From assembly GCF_023078375.1 (NCBI RefSeq), contig NZ_CP095554.1:499001-563000 (forward strand): DNA of 64,000 nucleotides. The letters are read 5' to 3'. The notes under the pieces are model-generated. The model was not told the origin of the DNA, ran no database searches, and worked only from the letters and a program-made list of their open reading frames with translations. Shown here one piece after another: positions 56,023-64,000 of the stretch. The stretch comes from Roseomonas gilardii subsp. gilardii. Its GTDB lineage: Bacteria; Pseudomonadota; Alphaproteobacteria; Acetobacterales; Acetobacteraceae. How positions within the stretch are numbered: position 1 is the stretch's first letter; every line of letters begins with the position of its first letter. Both the position numbers and the translations under genes were made by a program.

Positions 56023-57024
56023 ATGCGCACCGCCTTCATCGGCGCCTATGGCTACGGCAACCTGGGCGACGAACTCTGCCTCATCGAGGCGATGCAGGAA
56101 TTCCCGCCGGAGGAGGCCTTCGCCTTCACCCAGAATCCGGCCTGGACGCATCGCTGCGTGCCGGGCCTCGCGGGCACCTTCGCCACGCTGGAGGAGATGC
56201 TGGCGCTGGCCCCGCAGCGCGTCGTCTATGGCGGCGGCGGTATCGGCGGACGTGCGGATTTCGAGGAGTACCTGCCCTGGATGGCGGCCGCGATGGACCG
56301 CGGCATCCCCGTCCACATCCACAATATCGGCATCGCCCGCATCGCCGGGGCGGGCATGGAATACGGGCCGGGCGAAGGCTGGCCGCATCCGCTGCTGGGC
56401 CGGGTGCTGGAGAACCTCGCCTCCTTCACCGTGCGCGACCACCGTTCGGTGGACATGGTGGCGGAATGGGGCGTGCCGGTGGTGCCGGGCGTCACCTGCT
56501 ATCCGGAGCGTGCCATCGCGGCGGAGGGCGATCTGGCGGAGGCGATCCTGCCGCGCGGGCGGAAGCTGCTCGGCATCTCCATCATCAACACGAACCAGAT
56601 GGCGCGCTGCCTGGAGGCGGATGGCGGCACGGTGCGCGCCCTGCTCGCCCGCTTCCCGGAGCATGCGGTGGTGCCGATCTGCTCCACCCTGCATGTGGAT
56701 TCGGACGAGGAGGATGACGGCAGCGGCTTCCACCGCTTCGCCCGGATGTTCCTCCAGGACCGCGAGATCGTGGCGCCACAGCTCACCGAGCGCGGCTTCT
56801 GGGGCAGCGAGGTCACGCCACGCCGGCTGAAGGGCATCGTCGCCCGGCTGGACAGGCTGATCTCCCAGCGCAAGCACAACTGCATCCACGGGCTGGGCGC
56901 CGGGGTGCCGACCATCGGCCTCTCGCCGATGGAGGATGACAGCGTGCGCCGCGTCTTCGTGACGCTGGCCAACCAGCTTCCCCCCGGCTCGGCCTGCATC
57001 GGGCTGGAGGAGCGGCCCTCATGA
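56023..57024 (+). CDS. polysaccharide pyruvyl transferase family protein
   Basis: 333 residues. The opening MRTAFIGAYGYGNLGDELCL is the WcaK/CsaB-type motif (GYYGxxNxGDE). GVTCYPERAIAAEGDLAEA, ISQRKHNCIHGLGAGVPTIG (the R-x-H-x2-I-H-type element) and LSPMEDDSVRRVFVTL fit the family fold. These enzymes attach ketal pyruvate to sugars, using phosphoenolpyruvate. No glycosyltransferase or surface polysaccharide genes are nearby. Its end overlaps the start of a second related gene by four bases (ATGA), so they are translated together. Confidence 0.8.
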   Translation: MRTAFIGAYGYGNLGDELCLIEAMQEFPPEEAFAFTQNPAWTHRCVPGLAGTFATLEEMLALAPQRVVYGGGGIGGRADFEEYLPWMAAAMDRGIPVHIHNIGIARIAGAGMEYGPGEGWPHPLLGRVLENLASFTVRDHRSVDMVAEWGVPVVPGVTCYPERAIAAEGDLAEAILPRGRKLLGISIINTNQMARCLEADGGTVRALLARFPEHAVVPICSTLHVDSDEEDDGSGFHRFARMFLQDREIVAPQLTERGFWGSEVTPRRLKGIVARLDRLISQRKHNCIHGLGAGVPTIGLSPMEDDSVRRVFVTLANQLPPGSACIGLEERPS

Positions 57025-57992
57025 CCCAGGGCGTGATGCAGGAACCCACTCTCTTCCTCGGCGAGTTCGGGCGCGGCGACCTCGCGGGCGAGGCGCTGCA
57101 GCAGGCCGCGGCACCCCTGGGCCGGGCCGCCATCGTCGCCACCGACGATCCGGAGGCGACGGCGCGCATCCTGCCGCACGCCACCCTGCTGCCGCCCAAT
57201 ACCCCGACCCCGCCCGAGGCGCGCCGTGCCCTGCTGACCGGGCCGATGTCGGACCACAACCGGGCGGTGGACCTGATCCTGCGCCTCGGCCTGCTGCGCC
57301 AGCGGGGGCTGCGGATCGGGTTGCGCAGCCTGTCCCTCTTCCCATGGGGCCCGCTCTACCGCCCTGCCCCGGAGGTGCGCGCCGTGCTGGAGGTGCTGGA
57401 CGAGGCCAGTGCCCGTGACCACCGCACGCTGGGCTCGATGGTGGAGTGGCGCTGCCCCTGGTGGGCGGGGCTGGAGGCTTTCCCCGAGGGCGACCTGTTG
57501 CCGGAGCTGCCGCCTCCCCTCCCCGCGGACCTGCCCGCCGGCCCGAGGCTGGGCCTCTCGGTCAGCGACAGCCAGAAGACGCGCGAGGTCTTCGCGAAGC
57601 ACGAGGCGCTGGTCGCGGAATACCTCGCCCCCTATGACGGCTGGACCGTGATTCCCCTGCCGGTGGTGCGGCAGGGGGAGGGCGGCAGCGACGATCTGCG
57701 CGCCATCCGCGACTGCGCCGCCCGCTTCCTGCCCCGTTCCCCGGTCTTGGAGACCGGGCCGGAGGATGTGGCGTCCTGGCGGCGGGAGATGACGCCCGCC
57801 CGCCTCAAGGGCTGGATCGCCAGTTGCGGCCAGGTGATCGGTGGCCGCGACCTGCCCGTCGCCTTCGCCGCCAGCGCCGGCATCCCCTGCCTCGCTTTGG
57901 CGCCGCATGCCGACCACGAGGCCGGCCGCGCCGCGGGAAGCCTCGCCAACCGCCTCGCGCCCGGCAGCCGCTACCGCGTGCTGCCGAGTTGA
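57021..57992 (+). CDS. second pyruvyl-transferase-like protein, diverged
   Basis: 323 residues. It resembles the preceding gene in overall layout. EPTLFLGEFGRGDLAGEALQ replaces the AYGYGNLGDE loop, NAMMING of partners is not possible, and MTPARLKGWIASCGQVIGGR then LPVAFAASAGIPCLALAPHA fills the C-terminal region, where the conserved RxH motif of the partner reads GGRDLPVAF. The catalytic-looking His is therefore missing here. I read it as a likely non-catalytic or differently specialised partner of the first protein. It converges with rsmI, overlapping it by 22 bases. Confidence 0.6.
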   Translation: MTQGVMQEPTLFLGEFGRGDLAGEALQQAAAPLGRAAIVATDDPEATARILPHATLLPPNTPTPPEARRALLTGPMSDHNRAVDLILRLGLLRQRGLRIGLRSLSLFPWGPLYRPAPEVRAVLEVLDEASARDHRTLGSMVEWRCPWWAGLEAFPEGDLLPELPPPLPADLPAGPRLGLSVSDSQKTREVFAKHEALVAEYLAPYDGWTVIPLPVVRQGEGGSDDLRAIRDCAARFLPRSPVLETGPEDVASWRREMTPARLKGWIASCGQVIGGRDLPVAFAASAGIPCLALAPHADHEAGRAAGSLANRLAPGSRYRVLPS

Positions 57993-58930
57993 AGGGCGCG
58001 GCTGTAGACCTGCCGCCTCGGCAGGCCGGTGGCCGTCGCCACGATCGCCGCCGCGTCGCGCAGGGAGGCCCCGGTGGCCAGGGCGCGGCGGATCTGCGCA
58101 TCCAGGTCGGCTTCGCCGGGGACGGCCTCCTCCGGCGCCGGCCCGACCACCAGCACGATCTCCCCCCGCGGCGCATGCACGGCGTAATGCGCGGCGAGCT
58201 CGCCGAGGCTGGCGTGGCGTACCTCCTCGAAGCGCTTGGTCAGCTCCCGCGCCACCGCCGCCGGGCGCTCCGACCCCAGCCCCTCGGCCAGGGCGGCCAG
58301 CGATTCGGCGAGGCGGTGTGGCGATTCGTAAAGGATCAGCGTTGCCCGCAGCCCGGACCGCTCCAGCCCCGCGATGCGGCCGATCTCGACGCCGCGCGCC
58401 GCCGCCTTCGCCGGCAGGAAGCCCTGGAAGAGGAAGGGATGCGGCGGCAGGCCCGACAGCGTCAGCGCCACCAGCGCCGCGTTCGGCCCCGGGACGGCGG
58501 TGACCGGCAGGCCCGAATCGATGGCGGCGCGGGTCAGGCGGAAGCCGGGATCGCTCACCAGCGGCGTGCCGGCGTCCGAAACCAGGGCCAGCCGGGCACC
58601 GGAACGCAGCCTTTCCAGAAGCCGGGGCACCATGCTCGCCTCGTTGTGGTCGTGCAGGGGGATCAGACTGGTCCCCACCCCCTGGCGCGCGAGCATGGGT
58701 CCGGTCACCCTGGTGTCCTCGCAAAGGATGGCGTCCGCCCCCTTCAGGGTGGCGATGGCCCGTGGCGAGAGGTCCCCCAGATTGCCGATCGGGGTGGCCA
58801 CCAGAACAAGGCCCGGAGGGGTGGCGCCGGAGCCACCGCCCGGCGAGAACCCGGGGGAAGCGTCATGTGTCTCTTCAGGAGGAAGCTCAGCCGGTGAAGC
58901 CGCAACCCCCTCATCCCCGTCGCCGGCCAT
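57971..58930 (-). CDS. rsmI: 16S rRNA (cytidine(1402)-2'-O)-methyltransferase
   Basis: 319 residues from the ATG at 58930. SAM-dependent methyltransferase that modifies C1402 of 16S rRNA, near the decoding site. Motifs: LVLVATPIGNLGDLSPRAI, CEDTRVTGPML, LVSDAGTPLVSDPGFRL, VPGPNAALVALTLSGLPP and YESPHRLAESLAAL. The first about 45 residues (to GSGATPPG) are low-complexity and not family-like, so a start nearer VLVATPIGNL is possible but no start codon is evident there. Its 5' end overlaps that of the divergent LppC-type gene. Confidence 0.9.
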   Translation of the reverse strand: MAGDGDEGVAASPAELPPEETHDASPGFSPGGGSGATPPGLVLVATPIGNLGDLSPRAIATLKGADAILCEDTRVTGPMLARQGVGTSLIPLHDHNEASMVPRLLERLRSGARLALVSDAGTPLVSDPGFRLTRAAIDSGLPVTAVPGPNAALVALTLSGLPPHPFLFQGFLPAKAAARGVEIGRIAGLERSGLRATLILYESPHRLAESLAALAEGLGSERPAAVARELTKRFEEVRHASLGELAAHYAVHAPRGEIVLVVGPAPEEAVPGEADLDAQIRRALATGASLRDAAAIVATATGLPRRQVYSRALQLGSTR

Positions 58931-60177
58931 TTGGGAATTCCCCATCCCGGTCCCCGTCCTGGTCCCCATTCCGGCATCTCCCGCTGCTGGCCGCGCTCCT
59001 CGCACTCGGCGCCTGTGCCGCGCAACCCCGCAGTCCCGCCGTCGGCCCCTATGCGCCCGGCGCCACCGCCCCCGGCGCGCCCGAACCGCCGCGCGCCAGG
59101 GTCGCGCTGCTCCTGCCCCTGTCCGGCAGCCAGGCGCCGCTGGGCCAGGCCATGCTGAACGCCGCCACCCTGGCCCTGTTCGAACAGGCCAGCCCGGGCG
59201 TGGACTTCGTGCCGCACGACACGCGCGGCAGCGCGGCCGGGGCGGCCGAGGCGGCGCGGGCGGCGGTGGGCGAGGGCGCGCGGGTGATGGTCGGGCCGCT
59301 GACCTCGGGCGAGACCAACGGTGCCGCCGCCGTGTCGCGCGCCGCCAGCATCCCGATGCTGGCTTTCACCAACGATGCGAATGTCGCGGGCAACGGCGTC
59401 TGGACCCTGGGCGTGACCCCGGCGCAGCAGGTTCGCCGGCTGGTCAGCGCCGCCACCACGGCCGGGGTGCGGCGCATCGGCCTCGCCGCGCCCGGCGGGG
59501 CCTATGCGCAGCAGCTTTCCGCCGCCCTGCGCACCGCCAGCCAGGAGGCGGGGCTGCTGCCTCCGCTGATCTCCACCTATCCCGCCGGCGCCCTGCCGGC
59601 CATGGCGGCCAAGGACCTCGCCGCCCGGCTGAAGCCCGCCGCGCCGGCCGTCGCCACCGACCCCACCGCGCCGCCCCCGCCCGTGGCCGTGCCGGAGGCC
59701 GATGCGATCGGCATGCTGATCCTGGCCGAGGGCGGCAGCCGGGCGCGGCAGTTCGCCGCCGCCCTGGCCGAGGCCGGGGTGGTGGTGCCGCCGCTGCGCC
59801 TCGCCGGCACGGCGCTCTGGGCCCAGGACGCGGCCACGCTGGGGCAGGAGACCGCCCTGGCCGGCGCCGTCTTCCCCGGGCCGGACAACACGGCGCATGA
59901 GCAGTTCAACAACCGCTACCGGCAGGCTTTCGGCGACACGCCGCCGCGCCTGGCCGCCGTGGCCTATGACGCCGCGACCGTGGCGGCCCGGGCCACCCAG
60001 GCTGGGCCGAACGCCCCCGCCACCCTGCCGATCGGGGAGATCGTGCTCGGCGCCGATGGCGGCCTGCGCCTGAGCCCGGATGGCCAGACGCAGCGCGCCC
60101 TGGCCCTCTACGCGCTGCAGCCGGGTGGCGAGCCGCGCGTGGTGGAGCCGGCCACCCTGCCCGAGGCCGGGTTCTGA
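58894..60177 (+). CDS. LppC/LpoA-type penicillin-binding protein activator (lipoprotein)
   Basis: 427 residues from GTG at 58894, with AGGAGGA upstream. A basic N-terminal region is followed by HLPLLAALLALGAC, a lipobox giving the lipidated Cys. The rest is a periplasmic-binding-like domain: VALLLPLSGSQAPLGQAMLN, VMVGPLTSGETNGAAAVSRA, IPMLAFTNDANVAGNGVWTL and FPGPDNTAHEQFNNRYRQAF. LpoA activates PBP1A at the outer membrane in gamma-proteobacteria. In alphaproteobacteria the homolog often sits next to rsmI, as here. The Pro/Ala linker VATDPTAPPPPVAVPEADAI lies in the middle. Confidence 0.88.
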   Translation: MKPQPPHPRRRPFGNSPSRSPSWSPFRHLPLLAALLALGACAAQPRSPAVGPYAPGATAPGAPEPPRARVALLLPLSGSQAPLGQAMLNAATLALFEQASPGVDFVPHDTRGSAAGAAEAARAAVGEGARVMVGPLTSGETNGAAAVSRAASIPMLAFTNDANVAGNGVWTLGVTPAQQVRRLVSAATTAGVRRIGLAAPGGAYAQQLSAALRTASQEAGLLPPLISTYPAGALPAMAAKDLAARLKPAAPAVATDPTAPPPPVAVPEADAIGMLILAEGGSRARQFAAALAEAGVVVPPLRLAGTALWAQDAATLGQETALAGAVFPGPDNTAHEQFNNRYRQAFGDTPPRLAAVAYDAATVAARATQAGPNAPATLPIGEIVLGADGGLRLSPDGQTQRALALYALQPGGEPRVVEPATLPEAGF

Positions 60178-60430
60178 CCGGAGGCCGGACCGGGGGAAGA
60201 CCTCCCTGGTCCGGCTCCCGCACGGCACGGCCGGCGCACCGCGCGGCCCTTTCCTCCAGATGACCCCAGCCTGACAGATCCGTCACATCTCCTCTGCTGC
60301 CAGCGCATTCTGCTATCTGATATAGTAGTTGCGGCCATCATGGGGCGTGACCCTGCGCCCGGCGCATGAATGGACCAAGCGGGATGGCCCGGCCGAGGCG
60401 CCGGGATGTCTGGAAAGCCGGAGGAAATGG

Positions 60431-61753
60431 ATGTCGTCTGCTCTCGCAGCCGGGGCGACGCGCGTCGGCAGAGTGCGCTTCAGCATCGTGGCCATGCTGT
60501 TCGCGGTCACCATCGTGAACTATGCCGACCGCGCCACCCTGGCCATTGCCGGCCCCGTGCTATCCAAGGACCTGGGCCTCAGCGCGGTGGAAATGGGCTT
60601 CGTCTTCTCCGCCTTCGGCTGGTCCTATGTGATCGGGCAGATCCCGGGCGGCTGGCTGCTCGACCGCTTCGGCTCGAAGAAGGTCTATTTCTTCAGCATC
60701 TTCACCTGGTCGCTCTTCACCCTGCTGCAGGGCGAGGTGGCCGTGGTCGGCCTCGCCGCCGCGGCCTATGCGCTGTTCGTGCTGCGCCTGCTGGTCGGCT
60801 TCGCGGAGGCGCCGTCCTTTCCGGCCAACGGGCGCATCGTGGCCGCCTGGTTCCCGGCCAAGGAGCGCGGCACCGCCTCGGCCATCTTCAACTCGGCGCA
60901 GTACTTCGCCACGGTGCTCTTCGCCCCGGTCATGGGCTGGCTGACCTTCACCCATGGCTGGCCCTCCGTCTTCTACTTCATGGGCTTCCTCGGCATCCTG
61001 GTCAGCTTCGTCTGGCTGAAGGTGATCCACGACCCCAAGGACCACCCCCGCATCCGGCAGGGCGAGCTGGACTACCTGGAGGAAGGCGGCGCGCTGGTGA
61101 ACATGGACCAGCCGGGCCGGAAGGACGCGGGCTTCCGCTGGTCCTACCTCGTCGATCTCGTCAGCAACCGGATGATGCTCGGCATCTATCTGGGCCAGTT
61201 CTGCATCAACGCGCTGACCTACTTCTTCATCACCTGGTTCCCCGTCTATCTCGTGCAGCAGCGCGGCATGTCGATCATGAATGCCGGCTTCGTCGCCTCC
61301 ATCCCGGCGATCTGCGGCTTCCTCGGCGGCGTGCTGGGCGGCGTCTGGTCGGATGCCCTGCTGCGCCGCGGCCATTCGCTGACCGTGGCGCGCAAGGTGC
61401 CGATCGTCTGCGGCATGCTGCTGTCGATGAGCATGGTGATCTGCAACTACACCGACGAGCAGTGGCTGGTGGTGCTGATCATGGCGCTCGCCTTCTTCGG
61501 CAAGGGCATCGGCGCGCTGGGCTGGGCGGTGATCTCCGACACCGCGCCGCGCCAGATCGCCGGCGTCAGCGGCGGGCTGTTCAACATGTTCGGCAACATC
61601 TCCTCGATCACCACGCCGATCGTGATCGGCTACATCATCCAGACCACTGGCTCCTTCAACGGCGCCCTGGTCTTCGTCGGCGCCAATGCGCTGGTGGCGA
61701 TGCTCAGCTATCTCGTCATCGTCGGCCCGATCCGGCGCATGGAGCTGCGCTGA
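60431..61753 (+). CDS. MFS transporter, anion:cation symporter (GudP/hexuronate-like) family
   Basis: 440 residues, twelve membrane helices. The family opener IVNYADRATLAIAGPVLSKD lies in helix 1. GWSYVIGQIPGGWLLDRFGSKKV is the MFS loop with the DRFG motif, and RLLVGFAEAPSFPANGRIVA, then WFPAKERGTASAIFNSAQYF, match glucarate, galactonate and hexuronate carriers. It likely imports a sugar acid with protons. The ATG at 60431 has GAGGAAATGG before it. No catabolic enzymes or regulator are beside it. Confidence 0.9.
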   Translation: MSSALAAGATRVGRVRFSIVAMLFAVTIVNYADRATLAIAGPVLSKDLGLSAVEMGFVFSAFGWSYVIGQIPGGWLLDRFGSKKVYFFSIFTWSLFTLLQGEVAVVGLAAAAYALFVLRLLVGFAEAPSFPANGRIVAAWFPAKERGTASAIFNSAQYFATVLFAPVMGWLTFTHGWPSVFYFMGFLGILVSFVWLKVIHDPKDHPRIRQGELDYLEEGGALVNMDQPGRKDAGFRWSYLVDLVSNRMMLGIYLGQFCINALTYFFITWFPVYLVQQRGMSIMNAGFVASIPAICGFLGGVLGGVWSDALLRRGHSLTVARKVPIVCGMLLSMSMVICNYTDEQWLVVLIMALAFFGKGIGALGWAVISDTAPRQIAGVSGGLFNMFGNISSITTPIVIGYIIQTTGSFNGALVFVGANALVAMLSYLVIVGPIRRMELR

Positions 61754-61813
61754 GCCACCGCTCCCGGCCCCGCCGGATTGCCCGGCGCCGGCCCGCGTGA
61801 TGGGATGCCCGTC

Positions 61814-62242
61814 ATGGCAAGGCGCAGGACAGCGGCGACATCCGGGGAACCGCCCAGGGAGCAGGCCGGGGAGCAGGCCGGGGAGCAGGCAGGGCCGGGG
61901 CTGAGCATCCGCCTCGACCCCGCCCCCGGCCTGCGCATCGGGCCGGGGAAGGTGCGGCTGCTGGAGGAGATCGGCCGCAACGGCTCGATCTCGGCTGCCG
62001 GGCGGGCGCTGGGCATGTCCTACCGCCGCGCCTGGGAACTGGTGGAGGACCTGAAGCGCGGCCTGGGCCGACCCGTGGTGGAAACCTCGGCCGGCGGGGC
62101 CGGCGGCGGCGGCGCGCGGCTGACCCGGCTCGGCGAAAGGGTGATCCGGGAATACCGCGCCATCGAGGCGGAAGCCCAGGCGGCGGCCCTGCCGCGCCTC
62201 CTGGCCCTGCTCCGGGAGGATGGGGAGACCGGCGGGGCCTGA
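61814..62242 (+). CDS. ModE-type winged-helix regulator (N-terminal domain only)
   Basis: About 142 residues. A low-complexity N terminus contains three copies of EQAG, encoded by a 12-bp tandem repeat at about 61859-61894. The ModE-like DNA-binding domain follows: GKVRLLEEIGRNGSISAAGRALGMSYRRAWELVEDL then [26 protein letters not shown]. No C-terminal molybdate-binding domain is present, so this is a short ModE-type protein. Such proteins regulate molybdenum or other transport genes. The ATG at 61814 is one of two close options (61805 is the other). Confidence 0.8.
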   Translation: MARRRTAATSGEPPREQAGEQAGEQAGPGLSIRLDPAPGLRIGPGKVRLLEEIGRNGSISAAGRALGMSYRRAWELVEDLKRGLGRPVVETSAGGAGGGGARLTRLGERVIREYRAIEAEAQAAALPRLLALLREDGETGGA

Positions 62243-62353
62243 TGGGCTGTCCGGCGGCAACCGGGGCCCCGGCGCGGGCGTTTTCCTTCCACCACGGTGC
62301 TCCGCGGGCATCGTGACCCGTCATCGGCGAACGACCAAGCGGAAGGAAACAGG

Positions 62354-62788
62354 ATGAGCACCACGATCGGCGATCCCGGCCTCACCGGCATCCCTGCCGT
62401 CAGCACCCCGGCCACTCCGGACGACAGCAACGTGCCGAACCGGCTGATCTCGGCCAGCAAGGTCGAGGGCACGGCGGTCTATAACCGTGCGGGCGAGCGC
62501 CTCGGCACGGTCGAGGACATCATGCTCGACAAGGTCAGCGGCAAGGTGGCCTTCGCGGTGATGAGCTTCGGCGGCTTCCTCGGCATCGGGGAGAAGTACC
62601 ATCCGCTGCCCTGGTCCACCCTGACCTACGATATCGCCCAGGGCGGCTATGTCGTGGACATGACGCGGGAGCAGTTGCAGGACGCGCCATCCTACGGGGC
62701 GGAGGACGGCATCGACTTCAACGACGACGCCTATGGGCGCCGGGTCTACGACTACTACAAGGCGCCCTACTGGAACGTCGGCTTCTGA
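62354..62788 (+). CDS. PRC-barrel domain protein
   Basis: 144 residues. After a Thr/Pro/Asp-rich leader, the PRC barrel reads LISASKVEGTAVYNRAGERL, GTVEDIMLDKVSGKVAFAVM, SFGGFLGIGEKYHPLPWSTL. The C-terminal tail is acidic and aromatic (DDAYGRRVYDYYKAPYWNVG). Family members occur in photosynthetic reaction-centre H subunits and in RNA-processing and stress proteins. AGGAAACAGG precedes the ATG at 62354. A strong terminator follows it. Confidence 0.88.
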   Translation: MSTTIGDPGLTGIPAVSTPATPDDSNVPNRLISASKVEGTAVYNRAGERLGTVEDIMLDKVSGKVAFAVMSFGGFLGIGEKYHPLPWSTLTYDIAQGGYVVDMTREQLQDAPSYGAEDGIDFNDDAYGRRVYDYYKAPYWNVGF

Positions 62789-62815
62789 ACGGCGGCCCGG
62801 GCCGATGAGCCAGGG

Positions 62816-62843
62816 AAGGGGCGGAGGCGACTCCGCCCCTTTT
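62816..62843 (+). terminator. Rho-independent terminator of the PRC-barrel gene
   Basis: A perfect 11-bp stem (62816-62826 with 62831-62841) closed by the GCGA tetraloop is followed by TTTCC. It lies 28 bases after the PRC-barrel stop and upstream of dapB. This is the cleanest terminator in the window. Confidence 0.85.
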
Positions 62844-62963
62844 CCATGCCGGCCCTCCGGCCGGGGCGGTGATGGACGCTGCCGGGGATCTGTTGCATGA
62901 GCCGGAATCCGACGGACCATCCTCCGGATGGGCAAGGGCGGGCGGGCAATGGCGGCAGCGGGG

Positions 62964-63740
62964 ATGGACCGGATGGCGGCACGGATTGGAATCCTGGGGA
63001 TCACGGGCCGCATGGGCGCCCTGCTGGCCGAGGAAAGCGCAAGGGCCGGCGCCACCATCTCCGGCGGCACGCGGCGTTCCGGCACGGCCGGCGCATACCG
63101 CATCTTTCCCGATGCCGCCGCCCTCTGCGCGGAGAGCGACGTGGTGATCGACTTCACCCGCGCGGAAGCCGTGGAGGCGCATCTCGCCGCGGCGGTGGCG
63201 GCGGGGCGGCCGCTGGTGCTGGGCACCTCCGGCCTGTCCGTGGCGCAGGAAGCTGCCGTGGCCGAGGCGGCGAGGCGAATCCCCATCGTCTATGCCGCCA
63301 ATTTCGCGCCGGGCGTGAACCTGCTCTTCGCCCTGGCCGAGCGCATGGCGGCGGCCCTGCCGGCGGAGCAGTACGACGCCGAGATCGTCGAGATGCACCA
63401 TCGCCAGAAGGTGGATGCCCCGTCCGGCACGGCGGTGGCACTCGGCCGCGCCGTGGCGCGCGGACGCGGCACCACGCTGGAGGAAGCGGGCATCGAGAGC
63501 GGCCGCGACGGCCATACCGGCCCGCGCCGCACCGGCGCCATCGGCTTCGCCGCCCTGCGCGGCGGGCAGGTGGTGGGGGAGCACACGCTGCTCTTCGCCG
63601 CCGGTACCGAGCAGATCGCCCTGACCCACCGCTCCTTCGACCGCCGGGTCTATGCCACCGGCGCGGTGCGGGCGGCGCTCTGGCTGCTGGGCCAGCCCTC
63701 CGGCCTCTATGACATGAAGCACGTGCTGGGGATGGCGTGA
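62964..63740 (+). CDS. dapB: 4-hydroxy-tetrahydrodipicolinate reductase
   Basis: 258 residues from the ATG at 62964; starts at 62949 or 62973 are also possible. It reduces the dihydrodipicolinate precursor with NAD(P)H in lysine and meso-diaminopimelate synthesis. The Rossmann loop is RIGILGITGRMGALLAEES. The catalytic region shows IVEMHHRQKVDAPSGTAVAL (His-His and the KxDAPSGTA motif), followed by DGHTGPRRTGAIGFAALRGG and GEHTLLFA. Length is normal for the family. The downstream gene starts about 60 bases later on the same strand. Confidence 0.96.
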   Translation: MDRMAARIGILGITGRMGALLAEESARAGATISGGTRRSGTAGAYRIFPDAAALCAESDVVIDFTRAEAVEAHLAAAVAAGRPLVLGTSGLSVAQEAAVAEAARRIPIVYAANFAPGVNLLFALAERMAAALPAEQYDAEIVEMHHRQKVDAPSGTAVALGRAVARGRGTTLEEAGIESGRDGHTGPRRTGAIGFAALRGGQVVGEHTLLFAAGTEQIALTHRSFDRRVYATGAVRAALWLLGQPSGLYDMKHVLGMA

Positions 63741-63799
63741 GATGGCCTTCGCCGAACGGGATTTGACCGGGCGCCGGCGGGGCGGCATGAGCCTTCCCC

Positions 63800-64000
63800 A
63801 TGTCCCTCGACCCTGATGCCCTGATCGACCGGCGCCGCCTGAAGCGGAGCCGGGCGCTGTGGCGCGGCGGCGCCGTGCTGGCGGCCCTGGCGCTTCTGGC
63901 CGTGCTCTTCGCACCCCGGGACATGGCCCCGGACATGGCGGGTTTCGGCACCGGCTCGCCCGTGGCGCGGCTGGTGGTCAGCGGCACGATCACCGACGAC
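63800..64000 (+). CDS. sppA: signal peptide peptidase SppA (N-terminal part, truncated by window end)
   Basis: 67 residues are visible. MSLDPDALIDRRRLKRSRAL leads to a membrane anchor GGAVLAALALLAVLFAPRDM, then SPVARLVVSGTITDD, which is the start of the S49 peptidase fold. The catalytic Lys and Ser lie beyond the window. The pattern of a basic N terminus and single membrane helix is the usual SppA start in alphaproteobacteria. It reads in the same direction as dapB. Confidence 0.75.
   Translation, partial: MSLDPDALIDRRRLKRSRALWRGGAVLAALALLAVLFAPRDMAPDMAGFGTGSPVARLVVSGTITDD

Overview
The window is about 64 kb of very GC-rich DNA, densely coded on both strands. It looks like chromosome from an alphaproteobacterium of the Acetobacteraceae, most like Roseomonas. 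This is inferred from the extreme GC bias in third codon positions, the gene families present (Bug/TctC binding protein, DUF971 and Trm112 next to a LON-domain protein and a thioredoxin-TPR protein, hpd with a divergent Lrp gene, hutI-hutF, a one-polypeptide indolepyruvate oxidoreductase) and protein sequence style. No species marker such as 16S rRNA is present.

Layout. 1-10.4 kb is core: a META lipoprotein, dnaJ, dnaK, a GNAT enzyme, grpE, an HTH protein, msrQ, then the DUF971/Trm112/LON/thioredoxin run and tRNA-Gly(GCC). 10.4-15.0 kb, just after the tRNA, is an accessory patch: a broken unknown gene, an internal fragment of dnaE2, an intact gene I do not recognise, a cut-off gene tail, then an effector-binding protein and a CPBP protease that look inserted. 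15.2-23.3 kb is a sugar locus: GH31 glycosidase, ABC ATPase, two permeases and a binding protein, divergent from a LacI regulator with a perfect palindrome between them. 23.3-32.5 kb holds a decayed cinA, DUF3597, an endonuclease III-like enzyme, htpG, a MarR/Bug pair, and a GntR gene divergent from a DapA-family lyase and a peptide-type binding protein.

32.6-37.6 kb is a four-gene membrane module (hyfB-hyfC-hyfE-hyfF-like) without any hydrogenase catalytic gene; its two antiporter-like subunits lack the charged residues normally needed for proton transfer. 38-44.5 kb holds an aldo/keto reductase, an IS5-family element, an IalB-like secreted protein, an Lrp gene, a cysteine-dioxygenase-type cupin, metK and trmB. 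44.8-54.8 kb is rich in amino-acid catabolism: 4-hydroxyphenylpyruvate dioxygenase with a divergent Lrp, a LysR gene, hutI-hutF, and a third Lrp gene divergent from indolepyruvate ferredoxin oxidoreductase. 54.9-64 kb holds CsbD and GlsB stress proteins, an overlapping pair of pyruvyl-transferase-like genes, rsmI, an LppC-type lipoprotein, an MFS carrier, a ModE-type regulator, a PRC-barrel protein, dapB and the start of sppA.

A cross-cutting observation is that several conserved genes (dnaK, hyfC, the aldo/keto reductase, the cupin, and perhaps the LON and CPBP genes) are broken by what look like single-base errors in short G or C runs. This points to systematic indel error in the assembly, and should be settled before any of them is called a pseudogene.
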